DNA from: Mimachlamys varia
Taxonomy: Eukaryota; Mollusca; Bivalvia; Pectinida; Pectinidae
Length of the DNA: 64,000 nt
Assembly (NCBI GenBank): GCA_947623455.1
Contig: OX392538.1
Span: 34,781,001-34,845,000 of the forward strand
Direction: 5' to 3'
Below, one piece after another: positions 1-12,742 of this stretch; the first letter of the stretch is position 1; each line of letters begins with the position of its first letter. The notes beneath the pieces are model-generated. The model did not search any database and was not told where the DNA came from. It worked only from the letters and a program-made list of their open reading frames with translations. The translations under genes and the position numbers were made by a program.

Positions 1-3000
1 AAAGTTCTCCCACACATAGAAATGAGAAACGTGTCATTATGCTTTGAGTTCCCATTTTATAGGATCCGACAGTTGATTTCTACAGTACTCATAACACCTG
101 TTCGGTGTCCATTTAATTTTGTGTGACGGTTTCAACAAACCATTGGCAAGTCATTTCACAAGGGTACTCTTACCTATCTCCTGACAAACTATTATATTGG
201 ATATTTTCCCATGTAACAGTGCTGGTAAAATGCATATCCTAATTAACGCTTCCTTACTCTCTGCATACTACGTAGGATCTGGGGTCATAATGGGTCATGT
301 TCTGGTGAACTTTTTGCATTAGTCAGTCATATTATCGCTTAGAGAATCGTGCAACTGAAGAAATTACCCTATGTGTGCGTTGAACTCGCGTTGATCATAA
401 AGTACATAAGAATATGATTCAAAGGTCATCAGAATAAGATCTCATCTTTAGAGATGTCAAGTGATCTTAATATAACGGAGTGAAAATAAGGATCAGCGTT
501 TTAATGATATTGCGATTTATAATGTTTCCATGATGAAATGGGTGGTCGGGTGTCGCAGTGGATAGCGCACCTGCCTTTAACCGATGTGAAACATCCGGGC
601 CAACAAAACAGTTAAATATAATTAATATAACTAAAACAAGTTTATATTTATATGATGAAATCAATCAAATGCACTCGAAATACTGCTTGTATATTTTCGT
701 CATCAAATGATATGCAGTTACTATCAAGACAAGGAAGAAATGTTGATATTTATTGATACGTTTTATCAAAAATTTATGTGTTGAGCAAAAGATGCATTAC
801 CCTTCGGAATACTTACTGTCAATACGATAAGCCGTCAAATCTGTACATAATGGGCTAACAATCCAAACACCAAGTAAAATTGATTTTACCTCCACCACCC
901 CCCCCCCCCCCAAAAAAAAAAGGAAAACGACATAGTCGTCCAGATCCTCCGCCCAAGGAAATATCGTTTTACTACACGACACTAAAGTGAACATTAAGCA
1001 AGAGTGTATGGATTTTAAGTCTACCAAGAAAGTTTCATCAAAATCTGATCATTCCTTCAAAACATATCGGGTGGAAAGCAATCAGGTCAAACCAGTCTTA
1101 TTAAATATGCACGGAATACGCCAATACTCGAACTTGAGCAAGGGGTTTAGGTAATAGGTATACTAAGCAAGTTTCATCAAAAGCCGATCATTCCTCAAAG
1201 TGAACCGGACGGACGGACGGAACCCATTTGCAGATACCCTTCGTTGGGCGGGGGATAATAAACCAGTTTGTGTATGTGTATTTGCGTTACTTATTTCTCT
1301 GCTATTTATGCGGGCGTTTAATCACCGTAGGCACCGGTCCATAAACCCCAGCAGCAGTTGTTGGGGCATAACAACCCAATAACAACAAAACTGAAACACA
1401 TCAAGCCAGGCCAAATAGTACGTGTTCGTATAAGGTAAAAAATGAAAGCACACCTGGAAAACGTTTTCAAACTGTGGAGAAAAGACATAAATCATTTCGT
1501 TCATATCTGTGTGCTTAGATTAACGGCCTGCAATACATCAATATCCGAATTGACAACATGTCGGTCATAAAAAGGTTTACACCAATAAACTTGTTTTAAT
1601 GTGGTGCATTCTGTTTATATCGATCTCCGTGCTCTGTACTTCAAAGACCTGCGTTTCTATCAATTTTTAATATTGAGGTTAAAGAGTCTAGACATTTCAG
1701 CAGTTTGAAAAATGTTATTTTTATGATTGATTCGTGAAAATATGTTTTTTTGATACATTTTTAATGTGCATGGTGAAGGTAAGTTAATCCAAACCAGGCG
1801 CGTCAAGTTTGATTTCACTGGTTTTACTAGTCTACTGTAAATTGTGTTTGCAACCCTACACTCGGCAGCACATAAATGTTTCTACCTGTTTATGTCCTGC
1901 AGCAGATACACGTCATCTAAGAACGAATTTATATAACGACATTTTAATACGGATTCCGGACCGGAGTTGCGGTACGGAGAGAGTTTGTGACATTAAGGCG
2001 TAAAGCCAGATAATAATAAACCATATTATGTTTCGTTATATGATCCATCATATATCTTTTATGAAATATGTTTGATTATTGCAGGACATTCAGTCTCGCT
2101 GTTTTGGGAAATGCAACAATGTTGACATATATGTATGAATATGTTTCTGATGACGTCAACAAGCATATCATCTTTCAAAATAATACCAGGAGAACTATAA
2201 AAAAACTAATTCCATTTCTATGTAAATATGGTTTTTATGTGCTTTACACAATTAATCTAGTATCGACAGCTTAATCCCCCGGGAATGTAATAGAAACTCG
2301 TATATAATGACTCCCGAATTTACCGTCACATTATACGGATGTCAATAGCGATGGTTATGAAATTGATACAGCAACCCTATATTAGTTTTATCAAGCCAAT
2401 TGATAAACTGTCGTACATGATTGAGTGTGTATCGGTGGGAGAAATGCTACAATTGTCCCACTTCCTGGTTAGACTTTTTCATTGAAACGCGCAGACCATA
2501 CTTTGTGGAAAGCATATCATTTATATTCAAACAGGTATTCTTGCAACGGCCTGCATCGAACAAGAGAGCATTTACACATGTTCATATGTACTACATTTAT
2601 TGCGTCTGCAGGGGATATTAAATTGGGCTCCATCCGTCCGTCTGAGGGTGTTTTTCTGATCAGTATCTTAAAAACTCTTTAGTTCATGGTTATGCTATAC
2701 CATATGTAGTTGGTGATTGGTAATAGATGTATTTACATGAACTAATTTTCCTGTCAAAGTTCAGGGGTGAAAAGTAATGACGTAAAACAATTAGTTTCTG
2801 TGTAACGAATGTGTACGCCAAGGTGATGCCATCGGTCCCTCACTGTTTCTTATAACATATTACCTTAACTCACCAAGTCTCAGTTATCGAATTATAGGTA
2901 AAACTCATGCATGTGTTTGCACGTGTTTATCGTTGCTTGCTTCCGTGTTAGTTAGTGTAAAGGTGGTTGAAACCAAACTATAGTAAGCTTTAGGTCTAAA

Positions 3001-4841
3001 TTCAGTTATTGGTCATCAGCGAGATATCCAATGGACGTTCCTGATTTAAATTTGACCGTCTGTTGCTCACATACAACTTTCTGTCAAAATGTAGCTGAAT
3101 TGAATATTAAGAATATTTCATACAAACTTCTATGCTTATAGGGCGTGTTCATACCATAAACAGCTAGGTACTGGAAGCAAAACAATGTACACAATACATT
3201 TTTAAATGATCGACACACTAACAAAATCAGGTTTAAACAGTTTTAGTACATCCATTTCTGTGTTTGACTGTCCTTTAAATTTAGCCTTTGAAATTTGTAT
3301 TGATCGGGCAGATTATTGATTAGCAACCCACCTGTTCAATTTGTTATTACCATCTGTTGATGTATAACAATTTCATGCTAACTTTTCTGAACAGCCTGAC
3401 CCTAGCTGAGGCGGGAATATTTAACACGAATCAACGTACAGACTATTTGATTAGTCTGAAACTCATCGCCTTGATATTGTTATTTTTGATATCGTCTACT
3501 TGACATTGTACCAGGATATGTGTCCTTGTTACGAGATTTTTAATCCTTCCACAGAGGATGACATCCATAAAATCCCCTTTGATATTTTCATGTGAGGTAT
3601 TCTGTACTCTTTCCTTTCTTATTGCTTGACATTAATAGTTGCCATATCATTAAAAGACAGTTCTTCAAATAACCTGATCCTTTGACATTTCTGCATTTGT
3701 AAAAGTTATTAAACCTAGGTCGATACGGCCACTTTGTTCCTTGTACGAGGAGAACAGGAATTTCCCATGTGGTTTAAAGGGATCGCGGTATATTGAGAAT
3801 CACATTGGACGCTATAGAAGATACGGAAGATATAAGCAAGAGGAAATTATCTTGGAAAGTTGGTTATATACAAAATGTAAACAGTCGATAGTGATACAGA
3901 ATAGCTTCACAATTCATTGAGTATAAATAACCACAAAGCGAATTTGTGTCAGTAAGCAAGATAAAACGAAAGGTATCGCACAGATTGTCATTTAAAAAGA
4001 AATCCAATAAATGAAAAATTAGTATATAAAAGACCCATGTATTCCTTTAATATTTCCAAGCCATATTCGTGTAATAAATATAAGAGAAAAAAATCAGTTT
4101 CATTTTAAATGTTTATCTTCCTGTATATATACAAATATAAATAGATTCGAATTTGATTTCATTCACCAGCTATCAAATACAAAAATGAAAATATGTCTGA
4201 AATAAAACTGTCCAGGAAAGCATGTCTTTTTATTATTATTTCTCGTGGTAACGATGATTGAGGTTTTCCGCCAGAACATGCAATATTTTGTCAATGCCAT
4301 ATTTGTTTGTGATTTAAATTGATGTATATTACATGTCGGGATACCCCCTTTGAGAACTCATCCGTTGACTAAAGTGTCAAAAAATGATATATACAAATAA
4401 ATTATGATGATACGAACCTCATATCTACGTAATATCAATAAATCAACTGTTTTGATTATTGCTTGCTATGCTTGAGTAAAATCTACCTTCTACACCACAT
4501 TCCCAGTTTATGTGCAAGAATTATTTACACTTTAATTTTTTTCCGTGCTTGGTAGTTCACCGTTTTATGTTTTATGTTAATCTAGACACTGGTGGTGATT
4601 TCAACAAAAATAACTTTTGAACAATAAAAATAATAAAATTGGTGTGCGTTTGATTAATTTCCCTATGAATATTTAATTCATTCTCCCCTAGCGAAAGCAG
4701 TATTGAAAATATAATTTTAACATTTGAAAAGGAATGCTCATTACCATTATTTAATCATGTCCCCCACCCCCCCAAAAAACAATGTAAAGCTGTTATAAGA
4801 AAATTCGGATCAGCTAGATACATTCATCATAGTTTAAAGTT
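1..4841. other. Intergenic stretch, no gene seen
   Basis: No supportable exon. Short open frames here lack spliced partners and protein-like composition. Recognisable items are a tRNA-like SINE fragment at 543-600, C/A homopolymer runs near 897-920, and a diverged dispersed repeat at about 1021-1265. That last repeat has wording such as 'agtttcatcaaaa' followed by GGACGGACGGAC and resembles the sequence at 10440-10680. The remainder is unannotated AT-rich DNA. Confidence 0.6.
543..600 (+). repeat. tRNA-derived SINE fragment (head)
   Basis: The stretch GTCGCAGTGGATAGCGC reads like a Pol III box A. It is followed by CATCCGGGCCAACA, which recurs near 14580 in another SINE-like copy. No box B of good quality remains, so this is a fragment and not a tRNA gene. 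Confidence 0.4.
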
Positions 4842-5085
4842 GTGCAGCATGTGTTTGTGTTTCGTCATCTCTAATGACATTCCGATTCAAACATATTTAT
4901 TAACAAATTGAAACACTTTATTGTTTAACAGTTTTTGAGAAAAATAGCCATTCACCCCTACTTGTAGCATCACTGAAGAGTCTGGGGAGGACGAGGCAGC
5001 TGTATGATTTAAATTATTTTATTCGGCATACTGTATCAATTACTATATACAAAATGTGCAGCATATGTGTGTGTTACGTCATCAT
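4842..5085 (+). repeat. Hammerhead-bearing repeat, copy A (tandem remnant)
   Basis: A 3' segment of the hammerhead repeat family (GTGCAGCAT...GTCATC) occurs at 4842 and again at 5056, 214 bp apart, with one hammerhead-like core between them at 4967-5010. This suggests a degenerate tandem pair of units, as expected for retrozyme-type repeats. The 5' flank differs from copies B and C, so the unit is either old or truncated. Confidence 0.6.
4967..5010 (+). ncRNA. Degenerate type I hammerhead ribozyme (copy A)
   Basis: Parts in order: GCATCA (stem I), CTGAAGA (core), GTCTGGGGAGGAC (stem II), GAGG where a functional ribozyme needs GAAA, CAGCTGTA, then TGATTT. Substitution of the invariant adenosines in GAAA and an incomplete stem I predict that it is inactive. 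It is homologous to the intact copy at 12566-12609. Confidence 0.65.
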
Positions 5086-5357
5086 TTACCATCTTTCATA
5101 TGGTATCGTTTTTGCTGTTGATTTTCCTCGGGCTTTATGTTTGATAATTGTTATGTTGTGATATTTTTCTGTAGCTATCCATCTCTGATCGATATTTGGT
5201 GGGATACTCTTTATTTTAGTGAGACGGTTGCAAACAAATAGTGCTGCAAATTGCTTTACGGATAAAATACCGATGGCAATCAGTGATTCGCAGTGGTTCA
5301 TACAGTTAATCTCATTTGAGTAGTGGCCCGTTACATAATAATTTATAGAGGATATTT

Positions 5358-5502
5358 AATGGTTTGCCGTTTAATATCGAATATATTTCACGAGTATGGC
5401 AGGTTTTTTTTATATTTTCACAAGTGCGTAGCACGAATGAAAATATAAAAAAAAAATCTGCCATACAAGTGAAATATATTTGATATTAAACGGCAAACCA
5501 TT
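5358..5502. repeat. Foldback (inverted-repeat) element
   Basis: The arms AATGGTTTGCCGTTTAATAT and, at the right end, ATATTAAACGGCAAACCATT are reverse complements. They extend inward through a second paired block (GTATGGCAG / CTGCCATAC) around an A/T-rich loop. The nearly perfect hairpin suggests a small non-autonomous DNA element (MITE). Confidence 0.7.
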
Positions 5503-5892
5503 GAATTTTCTTTTTATTACATTCGAAAGAGGACTAAGATACTTTCATTATCTTTTTTGTTGGTCTACTTGCCTACTGCAAAGGATCTAAGTCTACTGTA
5601 ATCCGTCGAAATCACAACCGATCGGGTCCAGTACACAGCTGATTGGGATAAGTTGATCGGAAAAGTTGAACCATTCTCATCTTTCAATTCATTTCATATT
5701 AAATCCTGCAGCAGTTCCCATCAATATTTACTATTGATGCCATTTCTCCAAGACCACCTTTCCCCAAGACACAAGTTTTAGCAGACGACAACAATGCCGA
5801 GCCTCCAAGATTCGATCAAGGGGAACAACTCATACAAATTTTCGGTGTTACGTGAAAACAATGACCCAGTTGAAAACTACCCACCCTTGAAA

Positions 5893-6053
5893 GCTACGGC
5901 GGGTCACTTTTTCACGGGGCGAATTACGGAAAAATCGAATGGGGTTATTTTTCTACTGATGGCCGTGTAAGAATTCTACTGTTAAATAACGACCCCTGGT
6001 AACTTTTGCAACGTAGAATAATGACCCGGGTGGTATATTATTTGCGGGTCACT
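5893..6053 (+). repeat. Dispersed direct repeat, left copy
   Basis: A 161-bp block starting GCTACGGCGGGTCAC and ending near GCGGGTCACTT is repeated at 6616-6776 with only a few differences. The motif CGGGTCACTTTTTCACG occurs near both ends of the block. Function unknown. The two copies flank hammerhead repeat copy B. Confidence 0.8.
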
Positions 6054-6192
6054 TTTTCACGTTACACTGAAAAAGCCTTATATTTTCACGGCAAAATCTT
6101 ATATTTTCACTGCTAATCACTGCAGTGAAAATATGAGTTTTATCACTTTGATAATTTTCTATATTTCACAGGCAAAGATGTAATAAACACAT

Positions 6193-6455
6193 TTTCGTAG
6201 TACATGATTTGAAATTATACAGAACAAGTTATAATTTTACTTCTAAATTCATAAATTATAGAGGTTTTACGCAACTTACCCTTCTACATTAGTTTAGCCT
6301 TTTTGGATTCCCACCTGTTGGCCCCTAGCATCACTGAAGAGTCCTCGGAGGACGAAGCAACTGTATGGTGCAGTTAATTCATTTTTTTGGCATACTACAT
6401 CTATTACTAAATTCAAAAGGTGCAGCACATGTGTGTGTTAAGTCATCTTCATACA
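6193..6455 (+). mobile_element. Hammerhead-bearing retrozyme-like repeat, copy B
   Basis: About 260 bp can be aligned by eye with the reverse complement of 12480-12742: CGTAGTACA...TTATACAGAAC, then TTTACTTCTAAATT, TTACGCA, TTGGATTCC, GGCCCCTAGCATCA, the ribozyme, GGCATACT, GGTGCAGCA and TGTGTGTTA. There is no coding capacity. The ribozyme and lack of a protein suggest a non-autonomous retrozyme or a Penelope-associated repeat; the class is inference. Confidence 0.65.
6328..6371 (+). ncRNA. Type I hammerhead ribozyme, copy B (near-consensus)
   Basis: Parts: GCATCA (6328-6333), CTGAAGA (6334-6340), stem-loop II GTCCTCGGAGGAC (6341-6353), GAAG (6354-6357, consensus GAAA), CAACTGTA (6358-6365), TGGTGC (6366-6371). 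Stem I pairs with one G-U wobble. The last A of GAAA is G, leaving a G-U wobble in place of the conserved A-U at the base of stem III, so activity is probably reduced. Predicted cleavage is after 6365. Confidence 0.7.
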
Positions 6456-6615
6456 GCAGGCATAGCATTCCCATGCAATTTTCAATTTGTGTATCTTTAT
6501 GTAAAATTAGTACCACATTGGTGTGTGTGTGTAGGGGGAGGGGGTGCTTTATACACGAAGTCCCCTTCTTCTAGGAAGTAATGTTTTAATAATGTTTACT
6601 AAAATATGTTCTTCC

Positions 6616-6776
6616 GCTACGGCGGGTCACTTTTTCACGGGGCGAATTACGGAAAAATCGAATGGGGTCATTTTTTCTACTGATGGCCGTGTCAGATTTC
6701 TACTGTTAAATAACGACCCCAGGTAACTTTTGCAACGTAGAATAATGACCTGGGTGGTATATTATTTGCGGGTCAC
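6616..6776 (+). repeat. Dispersed direct repeat, right copy
   Basis: Second copy of the 161-bp block at 5893-6053, with start and end motifs conserved and only scattered substitutions and small length changes. Centre-to-centre spacing is 723 bp. Confidence 0.8.
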
Positions 6777-9700
6777 TTACTTGTATATCTCATATTGTAT
6801 AATTTGTTCATTTTTACTGTATATTGATAACGTATAACTAGAACTTGTCATAAGCACAATAATTGTTTTTAGATGCTAAGGGTTGTATAATGAGAATATT
6901 GAACCAGAGTTAAGAAGTGTGGATAACGAAAGGACGATATCAAAATCAGAGAAGTGTGAAGTCAAGTTCAATGTTCAGATCAAGTTCCGGGCTTAACCTG
7001 GTATTGTACACTTTATATGAAGACGTGACCTTTGTACACTACAATACATAGGGTGTGTTTACACCGATCTGAACTCTTGTATATATCCTATACACTGTAA
7101 ACAGACCCTGTGAATTGATTTAAATACCTTTGCTTGATAAGGTTTTAGCACTAAACATCAATGACAGAAACAGCATGTGACGGAACACAGGGAGCGTCTG
7201 TTATTTCGGTGAAAGCAAAGTAAATGTATATATATTGGTGTATTTTCTCAAAACTTGGGCTATCGTTAACATGTTAGAGCATTGCCTGGTGTTTCATACA
7301 CACTTATGTATGGTTTGCTATTCACAGATAAGATACAGGTGACATCTTATCTGGTAAACAATCAGATCACTAAATGTTTTCTTCTTAAATTGAATTGAAG
7401 ATACGGAGTTCGAGCAGCGGGAATCGTTTATTTTTTCTTAATTACGGTTTCATGAGAGGAAACTTTTATACATTATATAAACAAACCATTTTGTAAACAA
7501 ACACGATCAAGTTTGTTTTTATCTAAAATACATATTCTTACATGTGCATGACAAACATTGTATGACAATCATTTTAAATCGTTCGATGTTGTTATATAAT
7601 TTTCATATATCGTGACAGGAGATAATTGAAAAATGCTTGATCTATGGCGCATCTGTTTAATTAGCGAGACAAATTGAAAAAAGGCGGTTTTGTTCCATTT
7701 TGCCAACGGCAACCACAATCAATTGACGACAATACACATGTCTATTTGGTTGATCAGAAACACACGCAGGGCACTGATTCGACCTCTAGATTTCATTACT
7801 TGTAAAAAATTAAAAAGAGTTGTCAAAAGTAAAATCGTTTGTACATGTAAACGGTACTTAACGCTTTTGTAGATAAACGGAAGTTTTCGTGTAATTGTAG
7901 AGTTTATTGGAAAAAGTCGATTCAAATTAAATGTGGGTTTTAATTAAATATCATAATAAAGTACTTTCATATTGTAGATGGCATGAGCAATGGTAGTGCA
8001 TCTGTGTCATGTTTGTTTAGAAGATAATAATCAGTCAGCAGTATTTAAAGTTTGGCAAATTAAAATCATTTTCTTTTTAAATATTGAATTTGAAATACCA
8101 GTCGATGCAATATAAAACAAATCTCGTGATCAATTTTATTTTTCATTATGAAAGGGTACCACACACAAAGACACCATTGGAAAAACATGATTTTCTGTAT
8201 TGGTTATTGGAAATATAATGAAGCAATTGCGATTACAACTGCTCAACGTCGAATATTTCATTTGTCGGCGCTTTATGTGTATAACATGATGTGAAAGCGT
8301 TCAGATAAAAGGGGGTTTATAAACCCTTTGTGTTCTTCAAAGAAAAATCGCAGCCTCAAATTTGAGCTTTTTATGTTTAATAAGTTATCAACGGCCACTA
8401 AACACAGTTTACGTCAATCTGATCAAATACAGATCCTTATTTTCATCCCATTACACAAGAATCTGACAACATCCCATAAGAGGTCATGTTCTGGTGACCT
8501 TTGTCGCATCTTCACGCTAGTACAATGGTTAAATTAATGACCGTTTATGGCCGTCATAGGCAGCAAGCTATTTTGCAAACAAACATTTACTTTTAAGATT
8601 CTGAAAGTGATAATTTCATTGGCTGATGCAAAAGGTAACCAGAATATGATCCCGTATTGGATTTTGTCAGATCCCATCTATGCGAAGAATAACGGAGCGA
8701 AAATGGACCTGCATGTCAATCAGATAGGTTCGGTGTTGACTTTATAATTTACAAAACAAAATTTCACCATTAATATACAGGTGGTAGACATGGATGCATG
8801 ATATATGGTATTATGGTTAGTTAAGATTGATATCAAACTTCAGCCACTAAACATGAAAGAAACTTAGTACATTCGTAACAGCCAGAATGTATAACAACAC
8901 GTTAGCCGCTCAGCAAGATGAGCAGACGATGTCAATGAACGGGCTCTTGCAAAATATGAAGGATTATTATACGTGGATTTTAAAAGTCTGTTTAAATCTC
9001 AAAGCCTAACATCTAATGTATGCTATCTGCGTCAGTGGTATTTGAGCAGCCGATTAAAATATTATTCAATATACGTCATACATACTCAGTGTACACTGAA
9101 TAGATAGGATGTTTTACGGGTATCATAGCAGGATGAATACATGTTTATTACCATGACCCCTTCCGACTTAGAATTCTTGTTACAAATTGTAAGGAAGTCA
9201 TTGTATACTGTTATTCATACATCAGTGCCCTGTAATCAACGATATATTAATGATGTCATTAGAATCACATATGTTATCGCTTTCGTCAATGACCTAATAA
9301 AAATAATTACACATTTATGCATACTACGCAAAATGTGTCAATGACCTTTGGCTTAACCCTTCGATCAGTGCGTACTTATCTAACACACGTTCGTGAATTT
9401 GATGTTACAACACGCTTCATCAAAACCAATCTGAATTCAATGTATGTTAGAAATCTAGTAATCCTCTAACTATCGAAAATAATATTATCTAGTTATTTTA
9501 ACAATCCCCTTTATGTTTTCTACAGTAATTAATACAGCTTTTGATTTTAAAGTTTTGGTCTTTCTCATACTAGGAAGACGAAACTTAACGATGTAGGGTA
9601 ATTCGCTTTAGGCATATAGCTTCTGAGATCACATTTCATAGGTTCAATCACATGTGTGTGACTGTTGTTGATCCTTGTTGTGTCGTAAAAAGAGAAAAAG

Positions 9701-12479
9701 GTAAAAAGGGTCTTCAAACTATTTTTCATCGTTCCCGAATATTAAAGAAATAAGAACACTTTTGTATAGTAAAGTGGGTTATATTTGTTGAAAACTAATT
9801 TAGCTAATTTGTGCGGTCATCAACGATTGCACTAATTTGGATACTCAGTAACATTATTCTATAAATATAACGGAAATTAATTTCTAAGAATGTATATAAA
9901 CAGAAATGCAACCAGATTTTACTGTAATGAGATAATATGCCTGTTATGTTTTTAATGATAAAGATATAGTACGCTGCAAAATCCGTCTGTCCTCGAGAAC
10001 TAGTTCCGATCTATTTAATCCGCTAAATATTAACCTTGCAAAATTCAACCACTGAAAAGTGTTCGTCACTTAGCGGTTACTACGGATCATTGTCTTGATC
10101 TCAACAATTGTTGTCTTTTATTTGCAGTGGCAATCCAGGAAACATACTAAAATCACGTCATAAAGTAATTGAATATTTTGTTTAATCACCTCTGCTGTAT
10201 AGTATGTATACACATTCGTGCATGAGCATTAACACAAGATCAAAACGTACTTTTAATAAGCTAATTCGTAGAATTTGTATACCCTTCCTTTCTTCTCTCG
10301 TAAGGGGGCTATCATATTGTAGCCAAAATGTTTTGAGGTAAGGTTGAAGCATGAAATGTTCATGTTGTTGACACAAGATGTATTGCTTGAATTGGAAATT
10401 TAATAAAAACTAAAGCCTTATACACAAAAAATCAGATATTTGTTGACGTGATAGCACGGAAACGTTCATCAAGGGCCATAACTCCGCAAAATAACGTCTG
10501 CCAAACGTGGCAATTGAAGTTGGTCGAGCCCTTTAGGCATTAAACCTTGTAGCAAAGTTCCAAGAAAATCAGATAACTCTTATTGCCGTTATTGCACGGA
10601 AATGAAACCTGACAAACGGACGGACAGAGGGAAAGACCGGCAAACCCTATCTAATACCCCCATTTGGGTGAAAGCGGGGAATTATAATCTAATTGTACAT
10701 CGTAGAGTTGACAATGTACACAGGACAGGATGAATGAAACGTCCCCTGACTACAAAATAAAATGTCTTTTTAAAAAATATCAAGTTGTCCTACATTCCCC
10801 AATCGACGTCTTGGCATCCCATGACTACATTTTTTTCCGCCCTAAGCTCGGGTACCTCTGTCATGGGACTCCCACAGTACATTGCGAAGTGTACAGAAAA
10901 TAAGTCACTAGTTGATCAGTAATGCTTGATCAAAAGTCCCAGACTGAGGTATACATATTTTTTTACAGAAAGTCCTTTTGAAAATAAACTAACTATGATT
11001 TAAGTCATTTACATGAAAAGCAGAAGAAAGAAATTAGTAGTAAATCAAAGCATTGGACTGTTCAAGTTAACTCCCATATCATAATATGCAGTGATAAAGC
11101 TGAACTTGAGCGGAGTTATGAATTCACCATGTAAGTCTCATTAAAATCTGATGATTTCTTCCAAAGATGTCATGCAGAAAGCAATTAGTTAATAACGTCG
11201 CAGAAACCTCATTACAAGTTGATATGCACTACATTTAATAATAAGCCTACCAAGCCGGTCAAATCTGGACAGATGATGGAACATAAACCATTTGTACTTT
11301 ATTAGGCGGAAGATAATGAGTGAGTATGTTGAACAAGTGATAAAGAGTATACAACTTACTGGAACACTTCCAAATATTTCGGTTTCATACCCTTTCAGAA
11401 CAATGCATCCATATCAATATTTAAACGCGTTCAACATATAATGTCAGGTCAATAACATTTAAAAGAAATTTAAACGCAATTTCAAATTATTAAACTGCCA
11501 TCATTTCAGCTACCTGGCCCAAATACATCCGAACTTTTGAAATCTAGATAGGTTTACAACGAGGTGTCAAATTTGGCATTCAACCAAATTAGTGTTTTAC
11601 AACATGTTTTGTCCACCATGAAAGTTTTTCAAATGTGCATTATGCTTGTAAAAGAACACTCTCTTTAGAAAAGTTTCATGATCATATACATTTAGCATAT
11701 TATTGTCCACGAAACGTTTTGTCGATCTTTGTCATCAATCGCGTTGACAATAAACTAGAAATTAAAATTTCAGTCATACTGGAGAAATTACTTCCATTTT
11801 GAAAGAAATTATATTTAAAAAGTAATTAATCTATATTTATCAGGTCTATTCTAAATGTAAGCAGTTACTTGAATATATATGCAACTTTCATTCCTTGTTT
11901 TTTGTACATCAGGAAAAATACTCATTTTGGGACGGGATAACGTTTTAAGACAGACAAAAACTACAGCTTATAAAATATATCTGTTTAGCTGTTAATGCAG
12001 AAAGACCGGGTTTGAAGAATTATGTTACACTATGATCGTAGTCCATCCTTTGTCAGTATAATGTGACCGACCGGTTGCATTGCAAGACTTTGGTCTGTTT
12101 TTCAAGTGATATAGATATGTAATGTTGGTATCATAGGGTAGCACATCCGTGTTATTTCAAGGAGGCAAATTCATCAACATATTCTCCTCCGGCACACACA
12201 AGCCCGTATAAAAAACACAGATGGGGGCACGTCATTTAAGTACAATGTATATTGCATGTACTCGGGTGCAATGATGTAGGAAGTTTAACAAAAGAAAACA
12301 AAAATATATCAATCGATTTAGGGAACAAGCTGGCTGCAAGAACTTATGACATTTCGTCTTCATAGCAAATCTTTCAAACAATATCTAACGAACATATTGG
12401 TTAGAGATAATTGATATTCGATAAGGATGGTTGATGCTAAAAAAATATTCAAACTGCCACTGTACTATAGATATAGAAA
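6777..12479. other. Intergenic stretch, no gene seen
   Basis: Nothing here assembles into a gene. A dispersed repeat at about 10440-10680 contains CAAGGGCCATAACTCCGC and GACGGACAGAGG, a theme also seen at 1021-1265 and, weakly, at 11090-11330. The section at 8460-8720 resembles 290-500 (shared GGTCATGTTCTGGTGA), suggesting an old repeat. About 12045-12240 shares GTCAGTATAATGTGACCG with the element at 16612-16873. Confidence 0.55.
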
Positions 12480-12742
12480 TCTTATAAAGATGACGTAACA
12501 CACATTCATGCTGCACCTCTTAAATTAAGTTATAGATACAGTATGCCGCAACAATGAATTAAACTGCATCATACAGCTGTTTCGTCCTCCTAGGACTCGT
12601 CAGTGATGCTAGGGGCCAAAAGGTAGGAATCCAAAATTTCTAACCTAATGTAGAAGAATCAGGTGCGTAACACCCCTTTAATTTATTAATTTAGAAGTAA
12701 AATTAACTAGTTCTGTATAATTCCAAATCGTGTACTACGATA
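12480..12742 (-). mobile_element. Hammerhead-bearing retrozyme-like repeat, copy C (best copy)
   Basis: Reverse-strand copy of the family seen at 6193-6455, with the same order of landmarks on both sides of the ribozyme. It contains the only fully consensus hammerhead in the window. It lies 2.6 kb upstream of, and opposite in strand to, the coiled-coil gene. No reading frame is present. Confidence 0.7.
12566..12609 (-). ncRNA. Type I hammerhead ribozyme, intact core (copy C)
   Basis: Read on the minus strand from 12609 downward: GCATCA (stem I 5' arm), CTGACGA (core CUGANGA), GTCCTAGGAGGAC (stem II: GTCCT/AGGAC with an AGG loop), GAAA (core), CAGCTGTA (short stem III plus cleavage triplet GTA), TGATGC (stem I 3' arm, fully complementary to GCATCA). 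All invariant hammerhead positions are present. Predicted self-cleavage is between 12572 and 12571. Stem III is the palindrome ACAGCTGT with no room for a loop, so a dimeric ribozyme is likely, as is known for other short-stem-III hammerheads. Confidence 0.85.

Noticed and set aside
3529..3596. Possible small exon after cttccacag
   Set aside because: No compatible neighbouring exon and a frame that stops at once.
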